64,000 nucleotides of DNA from Pseudomonas sp. FEN. Its GTDB lineage: Bacteria > Pseudomonadota > Gammaproteobacteria > Pseudomonadales > Pseudomonadaceae. The stretch spans positions 528,001-592,000 of the forward strand of contig NZ_CAJFDC010000010.1 in the NCBI RefSeq assembly GCF_904067045.1, in the 5' to 3' direction. Numbering within the stretch: position 1 is the first letter of the stretch; each line of letters opens with the position of its first letter. Positions 17,069-24,810 of the stretch are shown here, piece after piece. The notes beneath the pieces were generated by a model that worked only from the letters and a program-made list of their open reading frames with translations, had not been told where the DNA came from and ran no database searches. The translations under genes were made by a program, and so were the position numbers.

Positions 17069-18061
17069 TCAGAATGTGTGGGCGTATCGAACCTGGACGG
17101 CGTAATCCTGTCGCGCGCGGTTCTCGACGCCGGTCTCTTTGTAGGTATTGAGCCAAAAGCCCTGGCCTTCGCTGATTTTCCAGAACATGCCTGGGCCGAT
17201 GCCCAAGACCTTTTCCCGGGAGTTGCTCAGCCGACTTCCGTTGACCTCGTCATCGGATATTTGCTTGAAGTAATACCCGTTGATGCCGACTGAAACTTTT
17301 GGGAACACTTCATAGGAGGCACTGAAGTTGGCCCATGCCGATTGTCCGGCCCGGGTGTCGCGCACGGGTTGTCCTTCGAAGGATTGCGCCGAGCTGCTGG
17401 CCGGATCGCTGTTCTTGAAGTTGTACAGGTAGTACAGCCGCCAGCTCACCTCCCAGCGAGGAATTGGCATCCAGGTCGCCGCCCAGTAGGGGTTCAGGGA
17501 GACGAAGTGGGAGCCTGGATTCAGGTCTTTATGCTTGTCGTACTTGCCGGTTGGAAGGATGGTATCGAAGGCCAGGCGCTGCACGAAAACAGGTCTGCCC
17601 TCGGCATTTACGATCGGATCGAACTGGATCTGTGGCCCTACCGTGATATCACCCAGGCCGGTGCCGTTATCCTGGAGCTTGGCGCCGTTGTCGCCGAAGT
17701 TGCCATCCAGGGAGACGATTGGCACCAACAGGTTCCAGCCCAGGTGTGCGCCGCCGCCGATGGAGTCAGGCGAGTAATAGCTCAACTGATTGATCAGCGT
17801 GATGACGTTGATCTTCGGATTATCGAAGGCGCTATTATTTTTGCCGGTGCTATCGCGCATGCTGCTGGCGGTGCTGAATTTCAGATAGGTCAGATGTGAT
17901 AGGCCGGGCGGTCCGGCGAAACCGTCGTAAAAGCTGGTACTGCCCAGATTGATGCTGCTGGGTTCATTCACCGAGGGCGGTGGCGGGCCGCCTGCGGCTT
18001 GTGCGGCAAAGGACGCGAAGCTGAGTACCAGGCACGCTGGCAGGAATCTTGTCAGGCTCAT
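17069..18061 (-). CDS. Outer-membrane MetA-pathway/SphA-like protein
   Basis: The 330-residue product has a signal peptide (MSLTRFLPACLVLSFASFAAQA) and a repetitive aromatic/glycine beta-strand pattern ending in YAVQVRYAHTF with a terminal phenylalanine, as expected of an outer membrane barrel. It resembles the family annotated as MetA-pathway of phenol degradation, found with genes for hydrophobic aromatic or sphingosine use. An open frame extends 56 codons upstream, but the signal peptide fixes the start at 18061. It is the first gene of the transporter/oxygenase unit and probably aids uptake of a hydrophobic aromatic. Confidence 0.75.
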   Translation of the reverse strand: MSLTRFLPACLVLSFASFAAQAAGGPPPPSVNEPSSINLGSTSFYDGFAGPPGLSHLTYLKFSTASSMRDSTGKNNSAFDNPKINVITLINQLSYYSPDSIGGGAHLGWNLLVPIVSLDGNFGDNGAKLQDNGTGLGDITVGPQIQFDPIVNAEGRPVFVQRLAFDTILPTGKYDKHKDLNPGSHFVSLNPYWAATWMPIPRWEVSWRLYYLYNFKNSDPASSSAQSFEGQPVRDTRAGQSAWANFSASYEVFPKVSVGINGYYFKQISDDEVNGSRLSNSREKVLGIGPGMFWKISEGQGFWLNTYKETGVENRARQDYAVQVRYAHTF

Positions 18062-18453
18062 TTGAGGGGCTCTATTTTTGGAATTGTGAGCGGGGGTAGC
18101 TTCCCCTGGCGATTCGACTTTAATTCCTGAGCGCGTGTGATGCTTGAGCGCAACGGCCAGAGTTGACTGAGCGCGACACGATGCGGGAGGCGTGACAGCC
18201 TTGCCTGATCCGAAGTGTGGTCGTGACAACTGGCCTGATGGTGTTGCCGATGATTTTTGACTTATATCAGGCTCCTCTTGATTAGACGGCAGGGGGCGGG
18301 CGCCCTGTCATAGCGGCGAGTTGCCGCCGTGCTATGGTCCAACGACCGCAAAGCGCACGCGCCTTGATTGGCCTGTTGGGCGTCCGGGTGAAAATGCTCA
18401 AGGGCGCTCGTGTGTGTACGACTTCGGCCTATCGAATCGCTGAGGAATAACTT
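18062..18453. other. Divergent intergenic region between aromatic uptake operon and arsA
   Basis: These 392 bp contain the promoters of two divergent units. Three TGAGCGC repeats lie nearest the aromatic unit (18128-18174, listed separately). An imperfect GC hairpin occurs near 18320-18345. GAGGAAT sits about seven bases before the arsA ATG. I see no ArsR-type operator and no small gene. Confidence 0.5.
18128..18174. promoter_or_regulatory. Three TGAGCGC repeats upstream of the aromatic uptake/oxygenase unit
   Basis: TGAGCGC occurs at 18128-18134, 18145-18151 and 18168-18174, all in the same orientation, with the first and third both inside a longer CTGAGCGCG word. They lie 67-113 bp upstream of the minus-strand unit's first start codon, a usual place for an activator. 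Direct repeats would suit an AraC-type regulator such as the FeaR-like protein encoded at 7142-8155. Chance is not excluded in GC-rich DNA. Confidence 0.35.
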
Positions 18454-20214
18454 ATGCACTTTCTTGAAAACGCCCCGCGCTTTCTGTTTTTCACCGGTAA
18501 AGGCGGAGTCGGCAAAACATCGATTGCTTGCGCCACCGCGTTGCAGCTGGCCGCACGCGGCCAGCATGTACTGCTGGTGAGTACCGACCCGGCCTCCAAC
18601 GTGGGCCAGGTATTTGGTATCAACATCGGTAACCAGATCACTCCCGTACCGGACGTTGCCCATTTGTCCGCGCTCGAAATCGATCCGCAAGCCGCCGCCC
18701 AGGCCTACCGCGACCGCATTGTCGGGCCTGCGCGAGGCGTGTTGGACGCCGATGTGGTCAAAGGCATGGAAGAACAGTTGTCCGGGGCCTGCACCACGGA
18801 AATTGCATCTTTTGACGAGTTCACCGGGCTACTGGTGGGCTCCCGGGAGACCGATGAGTTTGACCACATCATCTTTGATACCGCTCCGACCGGGCACACC
18901 ATTCGCCTGCTCCAGCTTCCCGGGGCCTGGAGTGGTTTCCTCGAAGCGGGTCAAGGCGATGCTTCCTGCCTGGGGCCACTGGCGGGGCTCGACAAACAGC
19001 GCGATCAATATCGTAAAGCGGTTGAGGCGCTGGCCGATCCCGCGCGTACTCGACTGGTCTTGGTGGCCAGGGCCCAGGCGACCACGCTGCGCGAGGCCGA
19101 ACGCACGCGTGAAGAGCTCGCGCGCATCGGTCTGGGCGAGCAATACCTGGTAGTCAACGGCGTATTGCCCGCTACCGAGGCCGAGACCGACCCCTTGGCC
19201 GCCGCCGTACATGCCCGGGAGCAGGCCGCACTGGCCCAGATGCCGGATCAGCTCAAGGCCCTGCCCATGGATCAACTGCCGCTGAAAGCCTTCGATCTGG
19301 TCGGCGTTGAGGTCCTGAAGCAACTGCTTGGCGAAGAGCCCCAGGCTATTGGAGGGCTGGAGTCTGCGACGGTCGAGCTGCACGCCCCCAGCTTGAGTGA
19401 TCTGGTCGATGAGATCGCGGCTGACGAGCATGGGTTGGTGATGGTCATGGGCAAGGGCGGGGTCGGTAAAACAACCCTGGCCGCGGCGGTGGCCGTCGAG
19501 CTGGCGCACCGGGGATTGCCGGTCCACCTGACCACGTCCGACCCGGCGGCCCACCTGGCGCAGACCCTGGTTGGATCAATGCCCAACCTCACCCTCAGCC
19601 GCATTGATCCCCTCGTTGAAACCCAGCGCTATCGCGATCAGGTGATGGCCTCCAAGGGCGCGAGCCTGGATGAGCAGGGAAAAGCGCTGCTGGCCGAGGA
19701 TCTACGCTCGCCCTGTACTGAAGAAATCGCGGTCTTTCAGGCGTTCTCCCGGATCATTCGGGAGGCGGGTAAAAAGTTCGTGGTCATGGATACGGCGCCC
19801 ACCGGGCATACCCTTTTGCTCCTCGACGCCACGGGGGCCTACCATCGCGATATTGCCCGGCAATTGGCGGGCAGCAACCGGCATTTCAGTACGCCGATGA
19901 TGCAACTTCAAGACCCGAAGCGAACCAAGGTCCTGCTGGTCACCCTGGCCGAGACGACCCCAGTGCTGGAAGCCGCCAATCTGCAAGCCGATCTGCGCCG
20001 TGCGGGCATTGAGCCCTGGGCCTGGGTGATCAACAACAGCATCGCCGCCGCCAGGACTCAATCACCCCTGCTGCGCAGGCGCGCGCGCAATGAGCTCAAG
20101 GAAATCGAGCAGGTGGCCCGCGAGCACGCCCAGCGCTATGCGGTGATTCCCTTGATGGCCGAGGAGCCTATCGGAGTGGAGCGGTTGCTCAGGCTCAGCG
20201 AGAGACAGAGCTGA
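18454..20214 (+). CDS. arsA: Two-domain ArsA-type anion pump ATPase
   Basis: The 586-residue protein contains two tandem ATPase halves. A1 has the P-loop FTGKGGVGKTS (13-23) and A2 has VMGKGGVGKTT (331-341). Each half also has the DTAPTGHT signature of the family. The three metalloid-binding cysteines of E. coli ArsA are preserved at C113, C172 and C421. ArsA powers the ArsB arsenite/antimonite pump and takes metalloid from ArsD. No arsR, arsD, arsB or arsC is in the window; instead a DASS-family permease follows by 111 bp in the same direction. Either it serves an ArsB elsewhere or it works with this permease. Confidence 0.9.
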   Translation: MHFLENAPRFLFFTGKGGVGKTSIACATALQLAARGQHVLLVSTDPASNVGQVFGINIGNQITPVPDVAHLSALEIDPQAAAQAYRDRIVGPARGVLDADVVKGMEEQLSGACTTEIASFDEFTGLLVGSRETDEFDHIIFDTAPTGHTIRLLQLPGAWSGFLEAGQGDASCLGPLAGLDKQRDQYRKAVEALADPARTRLVLVARAQATTLREAERTREELARIGLGEQYLVVNGVLPATEAETDPLAAAVHAREQAALAQMPDQLKALPMDQLPLKAFDLVGVEVLKQLLGEEPQAIGGLESATVELHAPSLSDLVDEIAADEHGLVMVMGKGGVGKTTLAAAVAVELAHRGLPVHLTTSDPAAHLAQTLVGSMPNLTLSRIDPLVETQRYRDQVMASKGASLDEQGKALLAEDLRSPCTEEIAVFQAFSRIIREAGKKFVVMDTAPTGHTLLLLDATGAYHRDIARQLAGSNRHFSTPMMQLQDPKRTKVLLVTLAETTPVLEAANLQADLRRAGIEPWAWVINNSIAAARTQSPLLRRRARNELKEIEQVAREHAQRYAVIPLMAEEPIGVERLLRLSERQS

Positions 20215-20268
20215 GCCCGGCGCGTTGCCACCTTGACCTGGCTCAAGCGCCTCGCCGGCAATTGATGG

Positions 20269-20291
20269 CTGAATACGCACACAGTATTCAG
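20269..20291. repeat. Inverted repeat between arsA and the permease gene
   Basis: CTGAATAC (20269-20276) and GTATTCAG (20284-20291) form a perfect 8-bp inverted repeat with a 7-bp spacer. It lies 55 bp after the arsA stop and 35 bp before the permease start. It could be an operator of an internal promoter or an mRNA hairpin; there is no immediate T-run. Confidence 0.45.
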
Positions 20292-20325
20292 TCATGTTTT
20301 CGGCATCCTCTAAGGGGAGCAATTG

Positions 20326-21813
20326 ATGAGCGATCCAGGCTCCCAGGCAACACCCGCGGCATCGGTGCAATTTCCGCTAGGACTGATCACGGCATGCATT
20401 GCCCTGGTGGTGGTGTTGATCCTGCCGCTACCCGCCGATTTACCCATGGTCGGGCAACGGATGTTGGCCATTCTTGTCTTTGCGGTAACGGTCTGGGTGA
20501 CCGAAGCGGTGTCTTACGAAGCCAGTGCGATCATGATCACGTCGCTGATGGCGATCCTGGTCGGCACCGCGCCGACGCTGCAGAACCCGGCGCTGACCTA
20601 TGGCTCATCGGCCGGCATCAGCATGGCGCTCAGCGGTTTCTCCAATCCGGCCCTGGCGTTGGTGGTGGGGGCGCTGTTTATCGCCGCGGCGATGACGCAT
20701 ACCGGCTTGGACCGGCGTATCGCGCTGGTGACGCTGACGAAAGTCGGCGGCAGTACCCGGCGGGTCTTGCTGGGGGCCATGGTGGTCATCGTCTTGCTCA
20801 GCCTGGTGGTCCCCAGCGCAACGGCGCGCAGTGCTTGCGTGGTACCGATCATGATGGGGGTGATCGCGGCCTTCGGCGTTGCCAAACGCTCCAATATCGC
20901 CGCGGGGCTGATGATCATCGTGGCGCAGGGAACCAGTATCTGGAATGTCGGTATTCAAACGGCCGCCGCGCAGAATCTGTTGACCGTCGGTTTCATGGAC
21001 AAGATGCTCGGCCAGCGCGTCTCATGGATCGACTGGTTGATCGCCGGCGCGCCCTGGGCTGTCGTCATGTCGGTGGTGTTGATCGTCGTCGTGCTGAAAA
21101 TGTTGCCCCCCGAAACCGACCAGGTGCCCGGCGGCAAGGCCGCTATCCTGGCCAGCCTGGCTGAGCTTGGGCCCATGAGCGCTGCGCAGAAGCGCCTGGC
21201 GCTGGTCTCTGGCCTCCTGCTCCTGGCCTGGGCCACGGAAGGCAAGCTGCATGCGTTCGATACCACCTCGACGACCTATGCCGGGCTGGTCCTGTTGCTG
21301 CTGCCGCGTTTCGGGGTCATGACCTGGAAGGACGTTCAAGCGCGTATCCCGTGGGGTACCGTGATTGTCTTCGGCGTTGGTATCAGTCTGGGCACCGCGC
21401 TGTTGACCACCCAGGCCGGGCAGTGGCTGGGCGCCCAGGTCGTCGGGCACACCGGGTTGGACAAAATCGGCACGCTGGGGGTATTCGCTGTTCTCAGCGC
21501 CTTCCTGATCCTGATCCACCTGGGTTTTGCCAGTGCCACCGCGCTGACCTCGGCGTTGCTGCCGATCCTGATGGCTGTCTTGCAAAACCTGCCGGGAGAT
21601 TTCAGTCGGCTGGGCATGACCATGCTCCTGGGATTCGTCGTCAGCTTCGGCTTCATACTGCCCATCAACGCGCCACAGAATATGGTGTGCCTGGGCACGG
21701 AGACCTTCAATCCGAAACAATTCGCACGGGTCGGCGTGGTGATTACGCTGATCGGTTATGTCTTGCTGTTGGTGTTTGCCAGTACCTACTGGGCGTGGCT
21801 GGGGTGGATGTGA
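20326..21813 (+). CDS. DASS/SLC13-family anion symporter
   Basis: The 495-residue inner membrane protein has about twelve to fourteen hydrophobic helices. It shows family traits of the divalent-anion:sodium symporters: an early TEAVSYEASAIMI region, the VPSATARSACVVPIM segment and the late FGFILPINAPQNMV segment. Typical substrates are dicarboxylates, sulfate or other oxyanions. DASS and ArsB belong to the same ion-transporter superfamily, which makes the upstream ArsA ATPase gene notable. The ATG at 20326 with AGGGGAG upstream is used; the TTG immediately before it is not. Confidence 0.82.
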   Translation: MSDPGSQATPAASVQFPLGLITACIALVVVLILPLPADLPMVGQRMLAILVFAVTVWVTEAVSYEASAIMITSLMAILVGTAPTLQNPALTYGSSAGISMALSGFSNPALALVVGALFIAAAMTHTGLDRRIALVTLTKVGGSTRRVLLGAMVVIVLLSLVVPSATARSACVVPIMMGVIAAFGVAKRSNIAAGLMIIVAQGTSIWNVGIQTAAAQNLLTVGFMDKMLGQRVSWIDWLIAGAPWAVVMSVVLIVVVLKMLPPETDQVPGGKAAILASLAELGPMSAAQKRLALVSGLLLLAWATEGKLHAFDTTSTTYAGLVLLLLPRFGVMTWKDVQARIPWGTVIVFGVGISLGTALLTTQAGQWLGAQVVGHTGLDKIGTLGVFAVLSAFLILIHLGFASATALTSALLPILMAVLQNLPGDFSRLGMTMLLGFVVSFGFILPINAPQNMVCLGTETFNPKQFARVGVVITLIGYVLLLVFASTYWAWLGWM

Positions 21814-21830
21814 GCGGCGTCGCGGATTCG

Positions 21831-21857
21831 GCCCAATCGGCAACGATTGGGCTTTCT
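21831..21857 (+). terminator. Intrinsic terminator of the arsA-permease unit
   Basis: GCCCAATCG (21831-21839) and CGATTGGGC (21844-21852) form a perfect 9-bp stem with a GCAA loop, followed by TTTCT. It lies 17 bp after the permease stop codon. Confidence 0.85.
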
Positions 21858-21896
21858 CATACTCGCGGGAAGCTCCCTGCTTGACCCCAATACGGC

Positions 21897-22730
21897 CTAG
21901 TGTTCTTCCGGCCCTTCGTGAAGCAGATGGAAGATTTCCCGCTTCATCCGGATAAACGTCGGCTCCATGACCATGTCCAGGTTTCTCGGTCGGCCGATGG
22001 GCACGTCCAGCACCTGCTTGATCCGCCCCGGCCGGGCGCCCATGACGAAGATGCGGTCACCCAGCAGGATGGCTTCGTCGATATCGTGGGTGACGAACAG
22101 CACGGTCTTCTTGCTGTGTTCCCAGACCTTCAGCAGCAGTTGCTGCATCTGCAGGCGCGTCTGGCTGTCCAGCGCGCCGAAGGGCTCGTCCATCAGCAGG
22201 ATCTGCGGGTCGTTGGCCAGCGCGCGAGCGATCGCGACCCGTTGCATCATTCCCCCCGACAGTTGTTTGGAGTAGTTATCGGCAAACTTCAGCAAGCCGA
22301 CTTCATTGAGGTAGTAATCGACGGTCTCGCGGCGTTCGGCGGCGGCTATGCCACGGCGCTTGAGGCCGAACTCGATGTTCTTGCGCACCGTCAGCCAGGG
22401 AAACAGGGTGTAGCTCTGGAAGACCATGCCCCGGTCGGCCCCGGGGCCGTCGACCAACTGGCCGCCGACATAGATGTCGCCCGCGCTGGGTTCGGCCAGC
22501 CCGGCCGTCAGGTAGAGCAGGCTGGACTTGCCGCAGCCCGAAGGGCCGACCAGCACCGCGAACTGCTGGTCGGGGACCTCGAACGACACCTGTTCCAGGG
22601 CGGTGAAGGTCCCGCCCGAAGGCGTCTTGTAGCGTAGGCTGACGTTGTCCACGCGCAGGCGCGCGGCAGCGTCGGGGGCGATATTCGTCGGCATGACGAG
22701 CCGCGGGGATGTTGCCGTTACTGAGCCCAT
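21897..22730 (-). CDS. ABC importer ATPase (taurine/nitrate/sulfonate type)
   Basis: The 277-residue ATPase shows a Walker A (VGPSGCGKSS), the Q-loop (MVFQSYTLFPW), the ABC signature (LSGGMMQRVAIARAL), a Walker B (ILLMDEPFGALD) and the switch histidine (FVTHDIDEA). The sequence is of the SsuB/TauB/NrtD class that energises NitT/TauT-type uptake. Its ATG at 22730 lies 13 bp inside the 3' end of the permease gene, so translation is coupled. Its frame stays open for another 258 codons upstream, but that stretch is the shadow of the permease gene. The transported compound is unknown. Confidence 0.9.
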   Translation of the reverse strand: MGSVTATSPRLVMPTNIAPDAAARLRVDNVSLRYKTPSGGTFTALEQVSFEVPDQQFAVLVGPSGCGKSSLLYLTAGLAEPSAGDIYVGGQLVDGPGADRGMVFQSYTLFPWLTVRKNIEFGLKRRGIAAAERRETVDYYLNEVGLLKFADNYSKQLSGGMMQRVAIARALANDPQILLMDEPFGALDSQTRLQMQQLLLKVWEHSKKTVLFVTHDIDEAILLGDRIFVMGARPGRIKQVLDVPIGRPRNLDMVMEPTFIRMKREIFHLLHEGPEEH

Positions 22731-23521
22731 GCGGCCACCTTCAAGCGAAGCAGTCTGAACAGTTGATCGGTTACCAGCCCCAACAGGCCGATCACAGCGA
22801 TCGCCAGGAAAATCACGTCGACCTGAAAGCCGCGCATGGCCTTGAGGCTGAGGTAGCCCAGGCCGCTGGAGGCAGCCACCAGTTCGGCCACCACCAGATA
22901 GGTCCAGGCCCAGCCCATGGTCACGCGCAAGGTGTCCAGCACCCCGGGCAGCGAGGCCGGGGCAATCACGTGCAGCACCGCATCCGCGCGGTTGGAGCCC
23001 AGGGTATAGGACGCATTGACCAGGTCCTTGGAGATGCCCTTGGACACGTCGGCAATCATCACCAGTTGCTGGAAAAACACCCCGAAGATAATGATCGATA
23101 CCCGTTGTTCCAGGCCGATGCCGATCCACAGGATGAACAGCGGCACGAACGAGGTGACCGGCAGGTAGCGGATGAAGTTGACCAGCGGCTCCAGGAATGC
23201 CTGCACCACCCGGAAGCTGCCCATCAGCAAGCCGATGGGCACCGCCACCAGCGAAGAGATCACAAAACCGACCATGACCACTTCGACGCTGGCCCAGACA
23301 TGCGGCCCCAGGGTCCCGTCCCGGCTCAGGCGCAGCGCCGCGTCCAGCACGGCGCCGGGGGTGGGCAGGAACATCGCCGGCACCACGCCGCCATAGGACA
23401 GCAACGCCCACAGCCCGATCAGCAGGACCCAGGCCAGTCCGCTGGCGCTCCAGATCACCTGGATCGGCAAACTGGTCTTGGGCGTGAGGCAGCGGTTCAG
23501 CCACGAATTACGCTTGGACAT
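22718..23521 (-). CDS. ABC importer permease (SsuC/TauC type)
   Basis: The 267-residue membrane protein has six predicted helices and the cytoplasmic coupling motif of BPD-type permeases around NASYTLGSNRADAVLHVIAPASLPGVLDTLRV. It lies between the binding protein gene (8 bp upstream) and the ATPase gene (13 bp overlap). Together they make a complete NitT/TauT-type importer. Confidence 0.9.
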   Translation of the reverse strand: MSKRNSWLNRCLTPKTSLPIQVIWSASGLAWVLLIGLWALLSYGGVVPAMFLPTPGAVLDAALRLSRDGTLGPHVWASVEVVMVGFVISSLVAVPIGLLMGSFRVVQAFLEPLVNFIRYLPVTSFVPLFILWIGIGLEQRVSIIIFGVFFQQLVMIADVSKGISKDLVNASYTLGSNRADAVLHVIAPASLPGVLDTLRVTMGWAWTYLVVAELVAASSGLGYLSLKAMRGFQVDVIFLAIAVIGLLGLVTDQLFRLLRLKVAAWAQ

Positions 23522-23529
23522 ACCGCCTC

Positions 23530-24516
23530 CTATTTCGGGGTGATGAAGCGATTGTCGATCAGGTCGCCATAGCTGACGTTGTAAGGCTTGCCTTGCAACT
23601 CGCTGGCGGTTTCGTTGGCCAGCTTGAGCACGCCTTCGGCGGCGCCCTTGCTGCCGTTGCTGCCCAGCAACGCTTCGCTCATGGCCTGGTCATAGAAGCG
23701 CACGCCCTTGGCCGCCGAGGCCAGTTCCGCCGGGTCCGCCAGGTAGCCGCCGACGCCCTTGGCCATGATCGCGTAGGCTTCCTTCGGGTGCTCCCGGGTG
23801 TATTGCACGGCCTTGTACAAGCCGGCGACCAGGGCTTTGACATCCTCCGGTTGCTTGTCGACGACATCGCAGCTCAAGGCCACGACATCGACGATCACCC
23901 CCGGGGTGCTGCTGCTGTCGACCAGCACTTTGCCGGTCTGCTTTTCGCGCACGCTGGACAGGTGCGGTTCCCAGGTCACGGCGGCCGGTACGCGGCCGGC
24001 GATAAAGGCGGTGGCCGCGTCGTCGGCGGTCATGTTCTGGATGGTCAGGTCGCTCATCTTCATGCCGGCGTTCTTCAGCAGGTAGTTGAGCCAGAATTGC
24101 GAGACGGAGCCTTCGTTGACCGCCACGGCCTTGCCTTTGAGCTCCTGCAGGCTGTTGACGTCCTTGCCCACCAGCACACCATCGCCACCATGGCTTTCAT
24201 CCAGCGCGGCGACAGCCTTGAAGCAGAACTGCGGGCGGTACTTGAGGATCTCATCCAGGGTCGATGCCGAGCCGGACAGCTTGCCCGAGGCCTGCGCCGC
24301 CATGTACATGGAGGCTTCCTCGATGGTCGGGAGTTCGACGCTCAGGCCCTTTTCCTTGAAGTAGCCAAGGTCCTGGGCCAGGTACAGGGTGCCGTAGCCG
24401 ACCCAGGTGGTATGACCGATCGACAGGGTACCGGCCTGGGCGCCACCGGCAACACCGGCGGTGAGAGCGGTAAGGGCCAGCGGACGTATGCAGCGCGAGA
24501 CGAAAGACTTGATCAT
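23530..24516 (-). CDS. ABC importer periplasmic binding protein (NitT/TauT type)
   Basis: The 328-residue protein has a Sec signal peptide (MIKSFVSRCIRPLALTALTA, cleaved after GGAQA) and the SsuA/TauA-like fold hallmarks SIGHTTWVGYGTLYLAQDLGYF and AVTWEPHLSSV. It is the first gene of the importer. The ATG at 24516 has GGGAG upstream; the 25-codon upstream extension lacks signal-peptide character. The GMC dehydrogenase, aldehyde dehydrogenase and LysR genes upstream, and a shared promoter element, suggest that the cargo is the alcohol or a precursor oxidised by those enzymes. That is inference. Confidence 0.88.
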   Translation of the reverse strand: MIKSFVSRCIRPLALTALTAGVAGGAQAGTLSIGHTTWVGYGTLYLAQDLGYFKEKGLSVELPTIEEASMYMAAQASGKLSGSASTLDEILKYRPQFCFKAVAALDESHGGDGVLVGKDVNSLQELKGKAVAVNEGSVSQFWLNYLLKNAGMKMSDLTIQNMTADDAATAFIAGRVPAAVTWEPHLSSVREKQTGKVLVDSSSTPGVIVDVVALSCDVVDKQPEDVKALVAGLYKAVQYTREHPKEAYAIMAKGVGGYLADPAELASAAKGVRFYDQAMSEALLGSNGSKGAAEGVLKLANETASELQGKPYNVSYGDLIDNRFITPK

Positions 24517-24661
24517 TGTGCACTCCCGGAATGATGGTTTTTTAGTTCGTATATTTCGGGGCAGTGGGGCAAGACGCCAAAAACTGAACAACCTGGGTCT
24601 CTGACGGACCTTGTGCCTCTGTTGGGGCGAGGTTGATGTTGGCTGATGTGGAGAGCCAGGA

Positions 24662-24702
24662 AAATTAGTAAATATGTCGTCGCTAAAGAGGAAAAAACTG
24701 GC
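24662..24702 (-). promoter_or_regulatory. 41-nt shared promoter element, copy 1 (importer operon)
   Basis: This stretch matches 28090-28130 at 33 of 41 positions without gaps. Both copies lie in the same orientation upstream of minus-strand operons. Copy 1 ends 146 bp before the binding protein start codon. Conserved words on the plus strand are AAATTA, ATGTC, TCGCTA and AAAAAACT. It probably includes a core promoter plus an activator site; the LysR protein encoded at 28360-29274 is the nearest candidate regulator. Confidence 0.55.
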
Positions 24703-24760
24703 TTGGAGCGGTGTGGGATAAATCCGCCCGCGGGACTTTCCCGCTGGCGGTCAAGCCGAA

Positions 24761-24796
24761 AACGCCGCCACCTGGTTCGGGGTGGCAGCGTTTTTT
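24761..24796 (-). terminator. Terminator-like hairpin after GMC oxidoreductase gene
   Basis: AACGCCGCCACC (24761-24772) pairs with GGTGGCAGCGTT (24781-24792) with one mismatch around an 8-base loop. T-runs occur on both sides (TTTT on the minus strand, TTTTTT on the plus strand), so it could work in either direction. It lies 15 bp beyond the stop of the minus-strand GMC gene. Confidence 0.75.
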
Positions 24797-24810
24797 GTGG
24801 GGAGCGCCAA

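Larger units (their letters stand above)
24517..24810. other. Intergenic region between GMC gene and ABC importer operon
   Basis: These 294 bp hold the 41-nt element shared with the aldehyde dehydrogenase promoter (24662-24702), a small GCGGGA/TCCCGC hairpin near 24730-24744 and a terminator-like hairpin (24761-24796). No gene is apparent. Confidence 0.6.

Noticed and set aside
18454..20214. A classical arsenic resistance operon
   Set aside because: No arsR, arsB, arsC, arsD or arsH is adjacent, so only the ATPase can be supported.
21897..23504. A 535-codon frame that could be read as a permease-ATPase fusion
   Set aside because: The N-terminal part is the permease gene read in a wrong frame. 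The real permease is in another frame (22718-23521), and the ATPase starts at 22730.
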